DNA from: an uncultured Eubacteriales bacterium
GTDB taxonomy: Bacteria; Bacillota; Clostridia; Oscillospirales; Acutalibacteraceae
Direction: 5' to 3'
Length of the DNA: 64,000 nt
Assembly (NCBI GenBank): GCA_900316025.1
Contig: ONBJ01000024.1
Location: forward strand, 1-64,000
Shown: positions 15,830 to 24,784 of the stretch, piece after piece
Position numbering within the stretch: position 1 is the stretch's first letter
Layout: each line of letters begins with the position of its first letter
Translations under genes and position numbers: made by a program
Notes under the pieces: generated by a model
Told to the model about the DNA's origin: nothing
The model's database searches: none
What the model saw: only the letters and a program-made list of their open reading frames with translations

Positions 15830-16312
15830 TTACCGCTGACCCTCTTTTATAAAAAATTCGTAGATTGTGCCGTTGTTTTTCATATATATTTTTTCAAGGT
15901 TTCCGCTGTCTGTCGAACAGGTCAGCGTTGCTGTACGCATATCATATACCGTACATTCGGAATTTACGCTTTTTATATTTTCCTGAGTTTTTTCGCTTAT
16001 CCTGCAAAGTATATCCCTAAGTCGGCTGACATTGCTTTCAGGAGGCTTGCGAGCCGGCTTATATGTGAGTTCTCCGTACTTTATTGTCAGCTCATCTCCC
16101 TTGTATACATAGCTTATCCCACGCATAGCCACGGGCTTTTTATAGGTTATTGTTGTTATGCTTATGCCGTTATGCGTTACTGTGTATTCTTCTTTTCCGC
16201 AGCGTACTTCTCCGCTGAAACTGCTGTTTACAGGTGCAGGCTTTAATGCTGTACAGCCTGATATTGCCGTCAGCAGAATTACCAATATCAATAATAGCAT
16301 AATTTTTTTCAT
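15830..16312 (-). CDS. Hypothetical lipoprotein, 160 aa
   Basis: Signal peptide MKKIMLLLILVILLTAISGC with a lipobox ending in C20, so it should be lipidated and held outside the membrane. The mature part has beta-rich segments (GEVRCGKEEYTVTHNGISI, YVYKGDELTIKYGELTYK) and two further cysteines. No domain recognised. Monocistronic, with terminators on both sides. Confidence 0.75.
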   Translation of the reverse strand: MKKIMLLLILVILLTAISGCTALKPAPVNSSFSGEVRCGKEEYTVTHNGISITTITYKKPVAMRGISYVYKGDELTIKYGELTYKPARKPPESNVSRLRDILCRISEKTQENIKSVNSECTVYDMRTATLTCSTDSGNLEKIYMKNNGTIYEFFIKEGQR

Positions 16313-16395
16313 ATGTTCACTCCCTTTTCCGTCCGTACTATATTGATATGCCGCTTGTCACCTCCCTATGACAACACACTTTTCAATATAAAAAA

Positions 16396-16436
16396 ACAGT
16401 GCTGATACAGACATAAAAATACTGCATCAGCACTGT
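16396..16436 (-). terminator. Terminator after the winged-helix gene
   Basis: ACAGTGCTGAT(A)CAG and CTG(C)ATCAGCACTGT form a long stem with flanking A and T runs on both strands, so it can work in either direction. Confidence 0.8.
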
Positions 16437-16459
16437 TTTTATAGAATTGTGCATATAAT

Positions 16460-16729
16460 TTACAGATGATTTTCTTTTATATACTCCCTGCCCTTATCGG
16501 TTATACCGGTTGCCGTAAATTCAAGAAGCTCACTGCACCCGAAGCGTGAGCTTGCTTTTACCAGACCGTTTCTGCGAAGCACTTCCAGAGCTTTGCCAAT
16601 ATCGCTTACCGTATATTTTCTGCATTTCGGTGCTGCCATTACCTCATTGAAACTTACAGAATTTTTCTTTTTCAGTGCTTCATTCAGATACACAAGAATA
16701 TTTTTGGTACATGAATCGTTAAGCTGCAT
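16460..16729 (-). CDS. Small winged-helix-like protein, 89 aa
   Basis: Start at the ATG behind GGAGGGCGG; a longer reading would overlap the glycosyltransferase gene and lacks an SD. The sequence SVSFNEVMAAPKCRKYTVSDIGKALEVLRRNGLV followed by GITDKGREYI resembles winged-helix proteins that read as transcription regulators. No specific family. It follows the glycosyltransferase by 25 nt, so it is probably co-transcribed with it. Confidence 0.6.
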   Translation of the reverse strand: MQLNDSCTKNILVYLNEALKKKNSVSFNEVMAAPKCRKYTVSDIGKALEVLRRNGLVKASSRFGCSELLEFTATGITDKGREYIKENHL

Positions 16730-16754
16730 AAATCCGCCCTCCAATCTGATATTT

Positions 16755-17492
16755 TCAGTTGTTATAGTCATAGAACATTTTATCGAGCAGGTCATCAAGC
16801 TCCTTTCTGTCGCCGAAAGCCGCTTTTACAAAGGTACACATATTCTGAGCAATAAGCCTGAAATAAAGCCAGTCCCCCATATCGTCATATTTTCTCGTGG
16901 AATTTATAAGATAATTTCTGCGTAAGACAGTATATTTTTTGCCGCATTTTTTTGCGTACTGCCTCAGCTTTTTAGCCGTGGCGACATCTTCCGCTGCTTT
17001 TATTTCCGAAAATCCGCCTGTTTCCATAAAGGTACTTTTTTCAGCCCAGAATATTCCGCAGTACAGACCGGTAATATCAAATCCTATCCTGCAAAGCCTG
17101 TCATTCATCATAAGCGGAAAGGAATAGCGTTCAAACCGTATAGGAGCACCTCCGCCTATATATCTTCCTGTTGAAAGAAGGAAAGCAATTTCTTTAAGCG
17201 TACCTCTTGTCATACGGTTGTCACAGTCTATCGTTACGACAACATCACCGTTTGCGGCGAAAATGCCCGTATTTCTTACGCTTGCTATACAGCGTTCATC
17301 ATTGTACAGAACCCTTGCACCGCATTTTCGGGCAAGCTCCGCTGTCCTGTCCGTACATCTGTTGCATACAACTATGATTTCGACCTCACCGCCGTAAATT
17401 TCTGCGGCGGCTCTTACCGAACGTATGCAGCGTACAACATATTTTTCTTCGTTATGAGCAGGTATAACTACTGTAAAAGTATATTTCTTCAT
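16755..17492 (-). CDS. Family 2 glycosyltransferase
   Basis: 245 residues with a GT-A fold: VVIPAHNEEKYVVRCIRSV at the N-terminus binds nucleotide, CNRCTDRTAELARKCGARV follows, and VVVTIDCDNRMTRG holds the DxD-like metal site. No membrane helices, so it acts at the cytosolic face. Acceptor and sugar unknown. It lies 29 nt after the DUF2974 gene and may share its transcript. Confidence 0.85.
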   Translation of the reverse strand: MKKYTFTVVIPAHNEEKYVVRCIRSVRAAAEIYGGEVEIIVVCNRCTDRTAELARKCGARVLYNDERCIASVRNTGIFAANGDVVVTIDCDNRMTRGTLKEIAFLLSTGRYIGGGAPIRFERYSFPLMMNDRLCRIGFDITGLYCGIFWAEKSTFMETGGFSEIKAAEDVATAKKLRQYAKKCGKKYTVLRRNYLINSTRKYDDMGDWLYFRLIAQNMCTFVKAAFGDRKELDDLLDKMFYDYNN

Positions 17493-17521
17493 ACGTTTTT
17501 CCTTTACAATAAAAATTATGG

Positions 17522-18661
17522 TTATGTCGTACTGATTTCTCCCTTTTGCTGAGGCTCTATAATTTTATCAAATACTTTCCTTGCTTCGTTGAAAAAGACT
17601 TCGCCTCCTGTTTTTGCAAGGCTTTTCAGTATTTTGAAAATTTCGTTCCGACGTTCGGGTGAAAACTGTGCGGCGGCTTTAAGTATGGCGTTATATGAAA
17701 CAAGCTTGTTTTTATTCAGTTCCTCCAGAGTGGTTGCTCCCGATGCCTCCAGAGTATCAAAGACAGAGGATACAAACGTTTTTCTTTCATCGTCACTAAG
17801 TCCGCCGAGCCATTTCTGAAGCGTTTCACTCATCAGCATACTTTCGGCTGAAAGTCCGTCTGCCTTTACAAAATTAACGCCTGTAACACACCATGAGTAC
17901 GGGTGGTGCTGAACTATACCTTTTGCGGTACTTCTGACAATCTTTTTCTCTTCGGCACTCGAAAGTAAAATTCCTACAAGCGATGATTCAGGCATTATCT
18001 TTTTTACCTTAGGAAGAATTTCCTTATAATTGGCAGAGTTTGCTACAGCACTGTTGAAACCCGGGCCGTCATTTGAATAGACATCTGTTATACGCTTGTT
18101 TTTTATTTCCTCGTTACAGAATGCCGCACTGTAAACCGCAAAGTTTCCGCCTTTTGAGTGTCCTCCTATGCGTATGCTTCCCTCCAGAGCTTCGGCAGTT
18201 TCGTTGACATACTGTACTGCCGCCTTTTGTCCCGGAGTTTCCGATAAAAAGCTGAAATTACAGTCCTCACGCCAGCCCGTAATAGTTCCGTCAGTTCCTC
18301 TGAAAGCAATATAAAGCGAATTGTCCTCCAGTATAAATGTTACAGCCGAGCATTGAAGCTGTTTTTCTGCGTCTATAATGTCCAGATATCTTGTAAGCCT
18401 TATATCTTTAAATCTTTTGCAGACTGCTGCCTTTTTGAACAGCGGAAAAGGGTCATTCATCGGAATACGGGACTTGTTTTCAGCCTTGATATATCTGTCA
18501 TAAAGCTCACCTAAAGTAATTATTTCATTTTTGTCGATCATCAGACCTTCCATATTTACATATGCAATCTCTGCAAAAATAAGGTTGTCAACCTCATTGA
18601 AGCCTCTTTCGCTGAAAAGTATATCTCCTCTCCAGTCTATGTAGTCAATTATACTTCCCAT
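17522..18661 (-). CDS. DUF2974 alpha/beta-hydrolase (lipase-like)
   Basis: 379 residues. N-terminal MGSIIDYIDWRGDILFSERGFNEVD is typical of the DUF2974/Mbeg1-like family. The nucleophile elbow GGHSKGGNFAVYSA lies near residue 170, preceded by IAFRGTDGT as oxyanion region; a later Asp in NDGPGF and a His (QHHPYSW) could complete the triad. Likely a cytosolic lipase or esterase; substrate unknown. First gene of a possible operon with the glycosyltransferase and the winged-helix protein. Confidence 0.85.
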   Translation of the reverse strand: MGSIIDYIDWRGDILFSERGFNEVDNLIFAEIAYVNMEGLMIDKNEIITLGELYDRYIKAENKSRIPMNDPFPLFKKAAVCKRFKDIRLTRYLDIIDAEKQLQCSAVTFILEDNSLYIAFRGTDGTITGWREDCNFSFLSETPGQKAAVQYVNETAEALEGSIRIGGHSKGGNFAVYSAAFCNEEIKNKRITDVYSNDGPGFNSAVANSANYKEILPKVKKIMPESSLVGILLSSAEEKKIVRSTAKGIVQHHPYSWCVTGVNFVKADGLSAESMLMSETLQKWLGGLSDDERKTFVSSVFDTLEASGATTLEELNKNKLVSYNAILKAAAQFSPERRNEIFKILKSLAKTGGEVFFNEARKVFDKIIEPQQKGEISTT

Positions 18662-18726
18662 ACTGTTCTGCCCCCTTTTTTGTATTGCCTGTTCCGTTAC
18701 AGCTCCGACCTGCTGCGTTGCTCTGT

Positions 18727-18817
18727 GCGATTGCAGACCACGGCAGCAAAGCTGCCGTGAATTTAAAGCAAGGCTTTAAATTGGTCAAAAGCTTTGCTTT
18801 TGACCGTCTGCAATCGC
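18727..18817. repeat. Cloverleaf repeat, copy A
   Basis: Outer stem GCGATTGCAGAC (18727-18738) pairs with GTCTGCAATCGC (18806-18817). Inside are three perfect hairpins without a single spacer base: CACGGCAGC-AAA-GCTGCCGTG, AATTTAAAGC-AAG-GCTTTAAATT and GGTCAAAAGC-TTT-GCTTTTGACC. All 91 bases except the 3-nt loops pair, giving a four-way junction. It lies in the 288-bp gap upstream of the DUF2974 gene and downstream of the FAD dehydrogenase gene; nothing else is seen in that gap. Confidence 0.95.
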
Positions 18818-18949
18818 ATCTTCAGCGTAGCCTCAAACGATGTGCGGATAAAAAATCTTTAACCATCTTTATTTTAAGATATAAATATGAATAAAGCGTA
18901 AATCAAAAATAAAACTCTTTTTTTGACATCTTAAATCGCCTGCCATAGT

Positions 18950-20566
18950 TTACAGAACTGCCTTTTCTGCGATAAGCTCAGCACATTTTATCCCGTCTGT
19001 CGCAGCCGACATTATACCTCCTGCATAGCCTGCACCCTCTCCGCAGGGATAAAGACCTTTTACGGAAACGCTTTCAGACATATCATCACGCAGTATTCTT
19101 ACAGGCGATGAGCTTCTTGTTTCGACTGCCGTAAGGATTGCGTCACCGTCCGAAAAGCCGTTCAGCTTTGAATTGAGCCTTACTATACCATTTTTAAGCG
19201 AGGCTGTTACATATTCGGGCAGACATTCGCTGATATTTGCCATTGTAACACCTGCCGTATAGCTGGGAATTACATTCCCGAATGAAACGGTTTTCTTGTT
19301 TATCATAAAATCTGCAACACGCTGTACAGGGGCTTTGTAGCTTTCTCCGCCAAGCTGAAACGCTCTTTTTTCAAGCTTTCTCTGAAGCTCCGCTCCTGCA
19401 AGCGGACTGCTGCTCCCGAAATCTTCGGGGGTTATTCCGACAAGCAAAGCACTGTTTGAATTTATACCGTTTCTTGCAAATTCGCTCATTCCGTTTGTTA
19501 CGAGATAACCTTTTTCGCTTGCGGCGGCAACCACTGTTCCGCCGGGACACATACAGAAGGTATATACACCCCTGCCGTTTTCAAGATGTACGGCAAGCTT
19601 ATAGTCTGACGAACCCAGCCTGCCCTTTCCTGCAAAGCTTCCGTACTGTGCCTTGTTTATCATACTTTGAAGATGCTCTATTCTTACTCCCACAGAAAAC
19701 GCTTTCTGCTGTATATATATTCCTTTATTCACAAGCATTTCAAATGTATCTCTTGCACTGTGTCCCAAAGCCAGCACAAGATTTTCGCAGTCAATCTTTT
19801 CATATCCGTTTTTTGTCCTTACGGTTATTCCCTTTACCCTGCCGTCCTTTATATCTATGTCTGTCAGGGTATGCTCAAAAAGAACCTTTCCTCCGAGCAT
19901 TATTATATCATTACGGATATTTTTTACAGTTTCGGGCAATTTGTCAGTACCTATATGCGGCTTTGCATTATACAATATTTCCTCAGGTGCTCCGTGTCTG
20001 ACAAATTCTTCGAGAACTTTTTTTATCCTTACGTCCTTTGTGCCTGTGTTGAGCTTTCCGTCCGAAAATGTTCCTGCTCCGCCCTCTCCGAACTGTACGT
20101 TGGAATTTATATCAAGCTCTCCTGTTTTCCAGAAGCTTAAAACGTCCTTCTGACGCTTTTCAACACATTTTCCTCTTTCCAAAATCACAGGTTCAAGTCC
20201 GAGCTGTGCAAGTACCAGTCCGCAGAAAAGCCCCGCAGGCCCTGCTCCGACTATTACAGGTGACGGAAAATCTTTTTTTATGCTTCCATTGGTTTTTATC
20301 ACATATCGGCTTTCGGGAGCATATTCAACTTTATTTTTTCTGTTTCTTTTTATTATATCCTTCTCACTTACGATGCGGTTATCAACGCTGAATTTTACTG
20401 CCGCATTATAGTGTACATCATTCTTTTTTCTTGCGTCCACAGAAAGCTTTACAAATTCAAAGCTTCTTACAGCCTTTTGGGAAATATTCAGCTTTTTTGC
20501 TATTTCGTTTTTTACGGCTTCTTCCGTATAATCTACAGGAAGCCTTATATCACTCAGTTTCAGCAT
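18950..20566 (-). CDS. FAD-dependent dehydrogenase, COG2509 type
   Basis: 538 residues. An N-terminal domain of about 90 residues precedes the FAD-binding Rossmann motif VIVGAGPAGLFCGLVLAQLG. QFGEGGAGTFSDGKLNTG and the C-terminal GLYPCGEGAGYAGGIMSAATDG are hallmarks of this uncharacterised oxidoreductase family. Its start lies inside the end of the next FAD protein gene upstream (17-nt overlap), so they are co-expressed. Substrate unknown. Confidence 0.88.
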   Translation of the reverse strand: MLKLSDIRLPVDYTEEAVKNEIAKKLNISQKAVRSFEFVKLSVDARKKNDVHYNAAVKFSVDNRIVSEKDIIKRNRKNKVEYAPESRYVIKTNGSIKKDFPSPVIVGAGPAGLFCGLVLAQLGLEPVILERGKCVEKRQKDVLSFWKTGELDINSNVQFGEGGAGTFSDGKLNTGTKDVRIKKVLEEFVRHGAPEEILYNAKPHIGTDKLPETVKNIRNDIIMLGGKVLFEHTLTDIDIKDGRVKGITVRTKNGYEKIDCENLVLALGHSARDTFEMLVNKGIYIQQKAFSVGVRIEHLQSMINKAQYGSFAGKGRLGSSDYKLAVHLENGRGVYTFCMCPGGTVVAAASEKGYLVTNGMSEFARNGINSNSALLVGITPEDFGSSSPLAGAELQRKLEKRAFQLGGESYKAPVQRVADFMINKKTVSFGNVIPSYTAGVTMANISECLPEYVTASLKNGIVRLNSKLNGFSDGDAILTAVETRSSSPVRILRDDMSESVSVKGLYPCGEGAGYAGGIMSAATDGIKCAELIAEKAVL

Positions 20567-21872
20567 ATTTTTTCTCCATACGTTCTGCTATACTCTCAGC
20601 CGCCATTATACCGCTGCACCATGCCCAGTGCAGATTGTAACCTCCGCAGCTTCCGTCTATATCGACAAGCTCGCCGTTTATATATATGTTTCTGTATTTT
20701 TTGCTGCACATATCGTCAAAGTTTATTTCCTTTGCCGATACTCCGCCTGCTGTAATCTGTGCATTTTCAAAATCCGATGGCTTTGACGGTATAAACTCCC
20801 AGCCTTTGAGGGTTCTGCATATTTTTTCGGTTTCCGATTTGCTCAGAGTTGCAGTCTTTCTTGAAAAATCCGTAATTCCTGCCTTTTTCAGAACGGCAAT
20901 ACCAAGCTTTTTATTTATGAAGCCATCAAAGAATTTTTCAAGCTCATATCTTCCGAAAAGCTCTTTTCTTGACATTACAAGTTTCCGACAGCTTTCGGAA
21001 TCATATTCAGGAAGTAAATCAACACATATTTTTATATTTCCTGTCTTTTTTCGGTTTACGGTTCTGCATACAAAATATTCATTCACAAGTCTGGAAAGCT
21101 GAAATATACATATACCGCTCAGAGAATTTTCCGTAAACTGAAGCTCTCCGTCGTGGCTGTCCGCAAGAACGCCGTCAGCATAAAGTGATACTCTGCTTTT
21201 TACCCTGACACCCTTTACAGTATGAAGAAGCTTTTCAGAACAGCTTACCGATGTAAGTGACGGAAAAACAGGTGTAATATCTATTCCGAGCTTTTCAACA
21301 ATTCCGTAGATGTTTCCGTTTCCGCTCAGCTTTGGACTTGCCTTGCCTCCGCAGGACAAAACAGCATATTTTGCCGATATTTTCAGTTTTGTACTGCATT
21401 CATTTCCACCTGATTTGCATTCGCAAATCAGACTTACTCCCCTTTTATCGGGTATTATGTCCGTAACCTCTGTACTGCAAAGCTCAGTTACTCCGTATGA
21501 CAAAATATAGTTTCTCATACAATCAGCCACGGAAGCTGCACTGTTGCTTAAAGGATATATTCTGCCCTCGCTGTCGCTTACCGTTAAAAGTCCGACCTCT
21601 TCAAAGTATTTTCTTATATAATTGCAGTCATATTTTCTGAAAATATCCTTTGCATACTCTGCCGCCGTTCCGAAATAAAACCTGTCCGATATTTTCACGT
21701 TGCTGAGATTGCAGCGTCCGTTTCCTGTTGCAAGAAGCTTTCTTCCGATTTTCGCATTGCGTTCCGCTATGATTATTTTTCCTTTTACTCCCAGCTTTGC
21801 AAGAGTTAAGGCTGTCATCAGTCCCGAAGCTCCGCCGCCTGTTATGGCTATATCACATTTTATAAACTCCAT
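20550..21872 (-). CDS. HI0933/BaiN-type flavoprotein
   Basis: 440 residues. Dinucleotide motif IAITGGGASGLMTALTLAKLG at the N-terminus, AKIGRKLLATGNGRCNLSN as the family signature, and at the C-terminus LVDIDGSCGGYNLHWAWCSGIMAAESIA. The family includes a bile-acid 4,6-reductase-like enzyme (BaiN), but most members have no known substrate. Two unrelated FAD oxidoreductases overlapping by 17 nt suggest a shared role. Confidence 0.88.
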   Translation of the reverse strand: MEFIKCDIAITGGGASGLMTALTLAKLGVKGKIIIAERNAKIGRKLLATGNGRCNLSNVKISDRFYFGTAAEYAKDIFRKYDCNYIRKYFEEVGLLTVSDSEGRIYPLSNSAASVADCMRNYILSYGVTELCSTEVTDIIPDKRGVSLICECKSGGNECSTKLKISAKYAVLSCGGKASPKLSGNGNIYGIVEKLGIDITPVFPSLTSVSCSEKLLHTVKGVRVKSRVSLYADGVLADSHDGELQFTENSLSGICIFQLSRLVNEYFVCRTVNRKKTGNIKICVDLLPEYDSESCRKLVMSRKELFGRYELEKFFDGFINKKLGIAVLKKAGITDFSRKTATLSKSETEKICRTLKGWEFIPSKPSDFENAQITAGGVSAKEINFDDMCSKKYRNIYINGELVDIDGSCGGYNLHWAWCSGIMAAESIAERMEKKYAETE

Positions 21873-21891
21873 ATATATGTCACCCGAAAAT

Positions 21892-21922
21892 CAGGGGCAG
21901 CACCGCCTGTATGCTGCCCCTG
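21892..21922 (-). terminator. Hairpin between flavoprotein and export-protein genes
   Basis: CAGGGGCAGCA and TGCTGCCCCTG form an 11-bp stem with a 9-nt loop, followed on the minus strand by ATTTTCGG. It likely ends the transcript of the export-protein gene. Confidence 0.6.
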
Positions 21923-21947
21923 TAAATATATGTCTTTTGTTCCGAAA

Positions 21948-22424
21948 TTACGGTGCAAAGATAAAGCTTATACCGTTCGCTACAAGTACCGAACCTGTTC
22001 CCATAATTATTCCTGCTATCAGAACTCCGAGCATTACAGCCGCTATGCTCTTTTTGAAGCCCATATCAAGTATGCTTGCAGCCAGTGTTCCCGTCCATGC
22101 TCCTGTTCCGGGAAGCGGTATTCCTACAAAAAGCATAAGAGCTATAAACAAACCGTTTCCTGCCTTCTTTTCGAGCTTTTCTCCGCCGTGCTTGCCTTTT
22201 TCAAGACAAAAGCTGAAAAACTTTCCTATAACAGGCTTGTCGCTCCCCCATACAAGCACCTTTCTTGCAAAAAGATATATAAGCGGTACGGGCAGCATAT
22301 TTCCTATTATACATATTACATATGATACAAATATGTTGAGATGATTTGCTACCGCTACGGGAATTGCACCTCTCAGCTCAACTATCGGAACCATCGAGAT
22401 TAAAAATACTATCAGATACCACAT
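21948..22424 (-). CDS. Small multidrug-export-family membrane protein (PF06695)
   Basis: 158 residues with four or five membrane helices. MVPIVELRGAIPVA near the N-terminus and IPLPGTGAWTGTLAA in the second half are the family signature (COG2426). The name is historical; actual transport substrate is not established. Transcribed towards the flavoproteins but separated by a terminator-like hairpin. Confidence 0.82.
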   Translation of the reverse strand: MWYLIVFLISMVPIVELRGAIPVAVANHLNIFVSYVICIIGNMLPVPLIYLFARKVLVWGSDKPVIGKFFSFCLEKGKHGGEKLEKKAGNGLFIALMLFVGIPLPGTGAWTGTLAASILDMGFKKSIAAVMLGVLIAGIIMGTGSVLVANGISFIFAP

Positions 22425-22578
22425 AACAAAAATCTTCTCCTTATCAGTTTACAAAATCAGTTAAGAGTATAACAGAACTGAGCTTTATTTTCAATATAAA
22501 CCCTAAAACAAAATCTTATATTTTTACGCCTGTTTTCTTCGTTAATTTATGTATAATGATAAACGGATAAATCAGTGA

Positions 22579-22606
22579 TTGACATTATCTGCAAATTACG
22601 TACAAT
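22579..22606 (+). promoter_or_regulatory. sigma-A promoter of the vanZ-like gene
   Basis: TTGACA (22579-22584) and TACAAT (22601-22606), 16 bp apart, 58 nt upstream of the TTG start. Confidence 0.6.
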
Positions 22607-22663
22607 TATATATATGTTTTATAATCTGTATGGAAAATTCATTTGAAAACAGGAGTTGATTTT

Positions 22664-23146
22664 TTGAAGAAACTTTCTTCCGCAGACTTCCGTAAAGTAA
22701 CAGGCATAGCTCTTACAGCAGGTCTTATACTTTTTGCATTTGTTCATTCTATGATGCCCGGAGATGTTTCATCTCAGGAAAGCAACAGCTTTCTGGCATT
22801 TCTGGAAAACTTTTTCAGGCTTTTCGGAGTAAGTACCGAGCTTAGCGGCTTTCTTGTACGAAAAGCCGCTCACTTTACAGAATATGCCGCCATAGGAGTT
22901 TCTTCGATGTTCTGTGCAAAAGCCTTCAATGACGAAAAGCCTTTGAAATATATTTTTCAGGTACTTTTCACAGGACTTGCCTCTGCTGTGACAGATGAAA
23001 CAATTCAGCTTAATGTTGAGGGTCGTGCAGGTCAGGTTACAGACGTGCTTATTGATTTTTCGGGATTTTTAACGGGTGCGGCTCTGTTTCTTGCGGTTAC
23101 TTCATTGATATTATCTGTCAGAAAAAGAAAAGATAAAAAATCCTGA
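22664..23146 (+). CDS. VanZ-family membrane protein
   Basis: 160 residues, about four membrane helices. VRKAAHFTEYAAIGV, DETIQLNVEGRAGQVTDVLIDFSG match VanZ-like proteins. Start chosen at TTG behind AGGAG with 8-nt spacing; an upstream TTG at 22643 lies before the SD. VanZ gives low teicoplanin resistance in enterococci, but most chromosomal members have no known role. The MATE gene follows after 32 nt. Confidence 0.82.
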   Translation: MKKLSSADFRKVTGIALTAGLILFAFVHSMMPGDVSSQESNSFLAFLENFFRLFGVSTELSGFLVRKAAHFTEYAAIGVSSMFCAKAFNDEKPLKYIFQVLFTGLASAVTDETIQLNVEGRAGQVTDVLIDFSGFLTGAALFLAVTSLILSVRKRKDKKS

Positions 23147-23178
23147 ATTTTACTGATATTTACAGGGGTGTGATTTTT

Positions 23179-24561
23179 TTGGAAAAGAAAACTGAAAACA
23201 AAGCCGAAAATAAAAGCGAAAATAAAATGGGCTGTGCTCCGTTGTTCAGACTTATAATAAGTATGTCGCTGCCTGCTATGTTCTCTATGATTATTCAGGC
23301 TCTTTACAACATCGTTGACAGCATATTTGTATCTCAGTACAGCAAGGACGGTCTTACCGCCGTATCGCTTGCTTTTCCGATACAGATGTTTCTTATTGCG
23401 GTTGCTGTCGGCACAGGTGTAGGCATAAACTCACTCGTTTCAAGACGGCTTGGTGAGAAAAAATATTATGAAGCCAATTCTGCCGCAACTCACGGACTTG
23501 TTATCGGAGTTTTAAACTGGATTGTATTCCTTATACTTGGACTTACCATAGTAAAACCGTTTATAAATGCTTTTACCGATAATTCTCATATTGCTGAAAT
23601 GGGTATTGATTACCTGTCCATAATTATGATTTATTCCTTTGGCTGCTTTATTGAAGTAATTATCGAAAAAACTCTGCAGGCTACGGGAAATATGATTTTT
23701 CCTATGATTTTTATGATTACGGGTGCAGTAACCAATATTATTCTCGACCCTATATTTATCTTTACACTTGATATGGGCGTTAAGGGTGCGGCTATTGCTA
23801 CTGTTATAGGTCAGATTGCTTCAATGGTACTTGCGTTGCTAATACTTTTTCTTAAAAAGCATGAGGTACATATCTCCTTTAAAAATATAAAATTTTCTTT
23901 GGCAACGGTTAAAAACATATATGCTGTAGGTATTCCTTCTATAATTATGCAGTCCATAACTTCAGTTATGCTTATGCTTGTAAATATTATTCTGAAAAAA
24001 TTCTCAAATTCAGATGTTGCCATATCCGTTCTTAATGTCTACTTCAAGCTTCAGTCATTCGTATTTATGCCCTGCTTCGGTCTTAATCAGGGACTTCTGC
24101 CTATTATGGGCTTCAACTACGGTGCTAAAAACAAGGAAAGACTTATCACCACAATCAAGTACGGTATCAGTATCGCTCTTTGTATTATGACATTGGGTAC
24201 TGTTACCTTCCTTTCAGTTCCTGAACTGCTGCTCGGAATGTTCAACGCTGATTCTCAGATGATGGATATAGGCAGAGTTGCCCTCAGAACCATATGCGTA
24301 TGCTTTATACCTGCTGCTGTCGGAATAACTTTCATATCATTCTTTCAGGCTACGGGTCATGGACTGAGAAGTATGCTTATCTCACTTTTAAGACAGCTTA
24401 TCGTTCTTGTTCCTTCCGCTTTTTTCCTCTCTTTCATAAGTCTTGATGCTGTATGGTTCGCTTTTCCTATAGCTGAAGCTATGGCTCTTCTGTTTGCCAT
24501 ACTTCTGTTCTCAGACCTGTATAATAAAGAAATCAAACACCTCGGCAAGCCTGCTGCTTAA
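23179..24561 (+). CDS. MATE-family efflux transporter
   Basis: 460 residues with twelve membrane helices. LPAMFSMIIQALYNIVDSIFV and the internal homologous half starting VGIPSIIMQSITSVMLML are typical of MATE proteins of the DinF/NorM superfamily, which exchange drugs or metabolites for Na+ or H+. Start taken at TTG behind AGGGGTG (8 nt); GTG at 23170 is inside the SD. Substrate unknown. Probably in one operon with the VanZ-like gene. Confidence 0.9.
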   Translation: MEKKTENKAENKSENKMGCAPLFRLIISMSLPAMFSMIIQALYNIVDSIFVSQYSKDGLTAVSLAFPIQMFLIAVAVGTGVGINSLVSRRLGEKKYYEANSAATHGLVIGVLNWIVFLILGLTIVKPFINAFTDNSHIAEMGIDYLSIIMIYSFGCFIEVIIEKTLQATGNMIFPMIFMITGAVTNIILDPIFIFTLDMGVKGAAIATVIGQIASMVLALLILFLKKHEVHISFKNIKFSLATVKNIYAVGIPSIIMQSITSVMLMLVNIILKKFSNSDVAISVLNVYFKLQSFVFMPCFGLNQGLLPIMGFNYGAKNKERLITTIKYGISIALCIMTLGTVTFLSVPELLLGMFNADSQMMDIGRVALRTICVCFIPAAVGITFISFFQATGHGLRSMLISLLRQLIVLVPSAFFLSFISLDAVWFAFPIAEAMALLFAILLFSDLYNKEIKHLGKPAA

Positions 24562-24570
24562 TCAAAGTTC

Positions 24571-24677
24571 GGGCGATTGCAGCTGAGCAGCTATGCTGCT
24601 CAGTGCCAAATTGCCTTTTTTAAAGGCAATTTGCCCCTTTACCGCAGAATTTTTCTGCGGTAAAGCTGCAATCGCCC
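24571..24677. repeat. Cloverleaf repeat, copy B
   Basis: Outer stem GGGCGATTGCAG / CTGCAATCGCCC (24571-24582, 24666-24677). Inner hairpins: CTGAGCAGC-TAT-GCTGCTCAG, CAAATTGCCTTT-TTT-AAAGGCAATTTG, CTTTACCGCAGAA-TTT-TTCTGCGGTAAAG. Only three bases on each side of the middle hairpin stay unpaired. It begins 9 nt after the MATE stop. Confidence 0.93.
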
Positions 24678-24784
24678 ATTAGTGTAGCCGCAAATGAATG
24701 CGTAAATAAACTCAGCCTGAATTATTCGTCATTTGTATTTGGTTTTATCACAAATTATGTTATAATCTGTCAAGGGGTGACACG

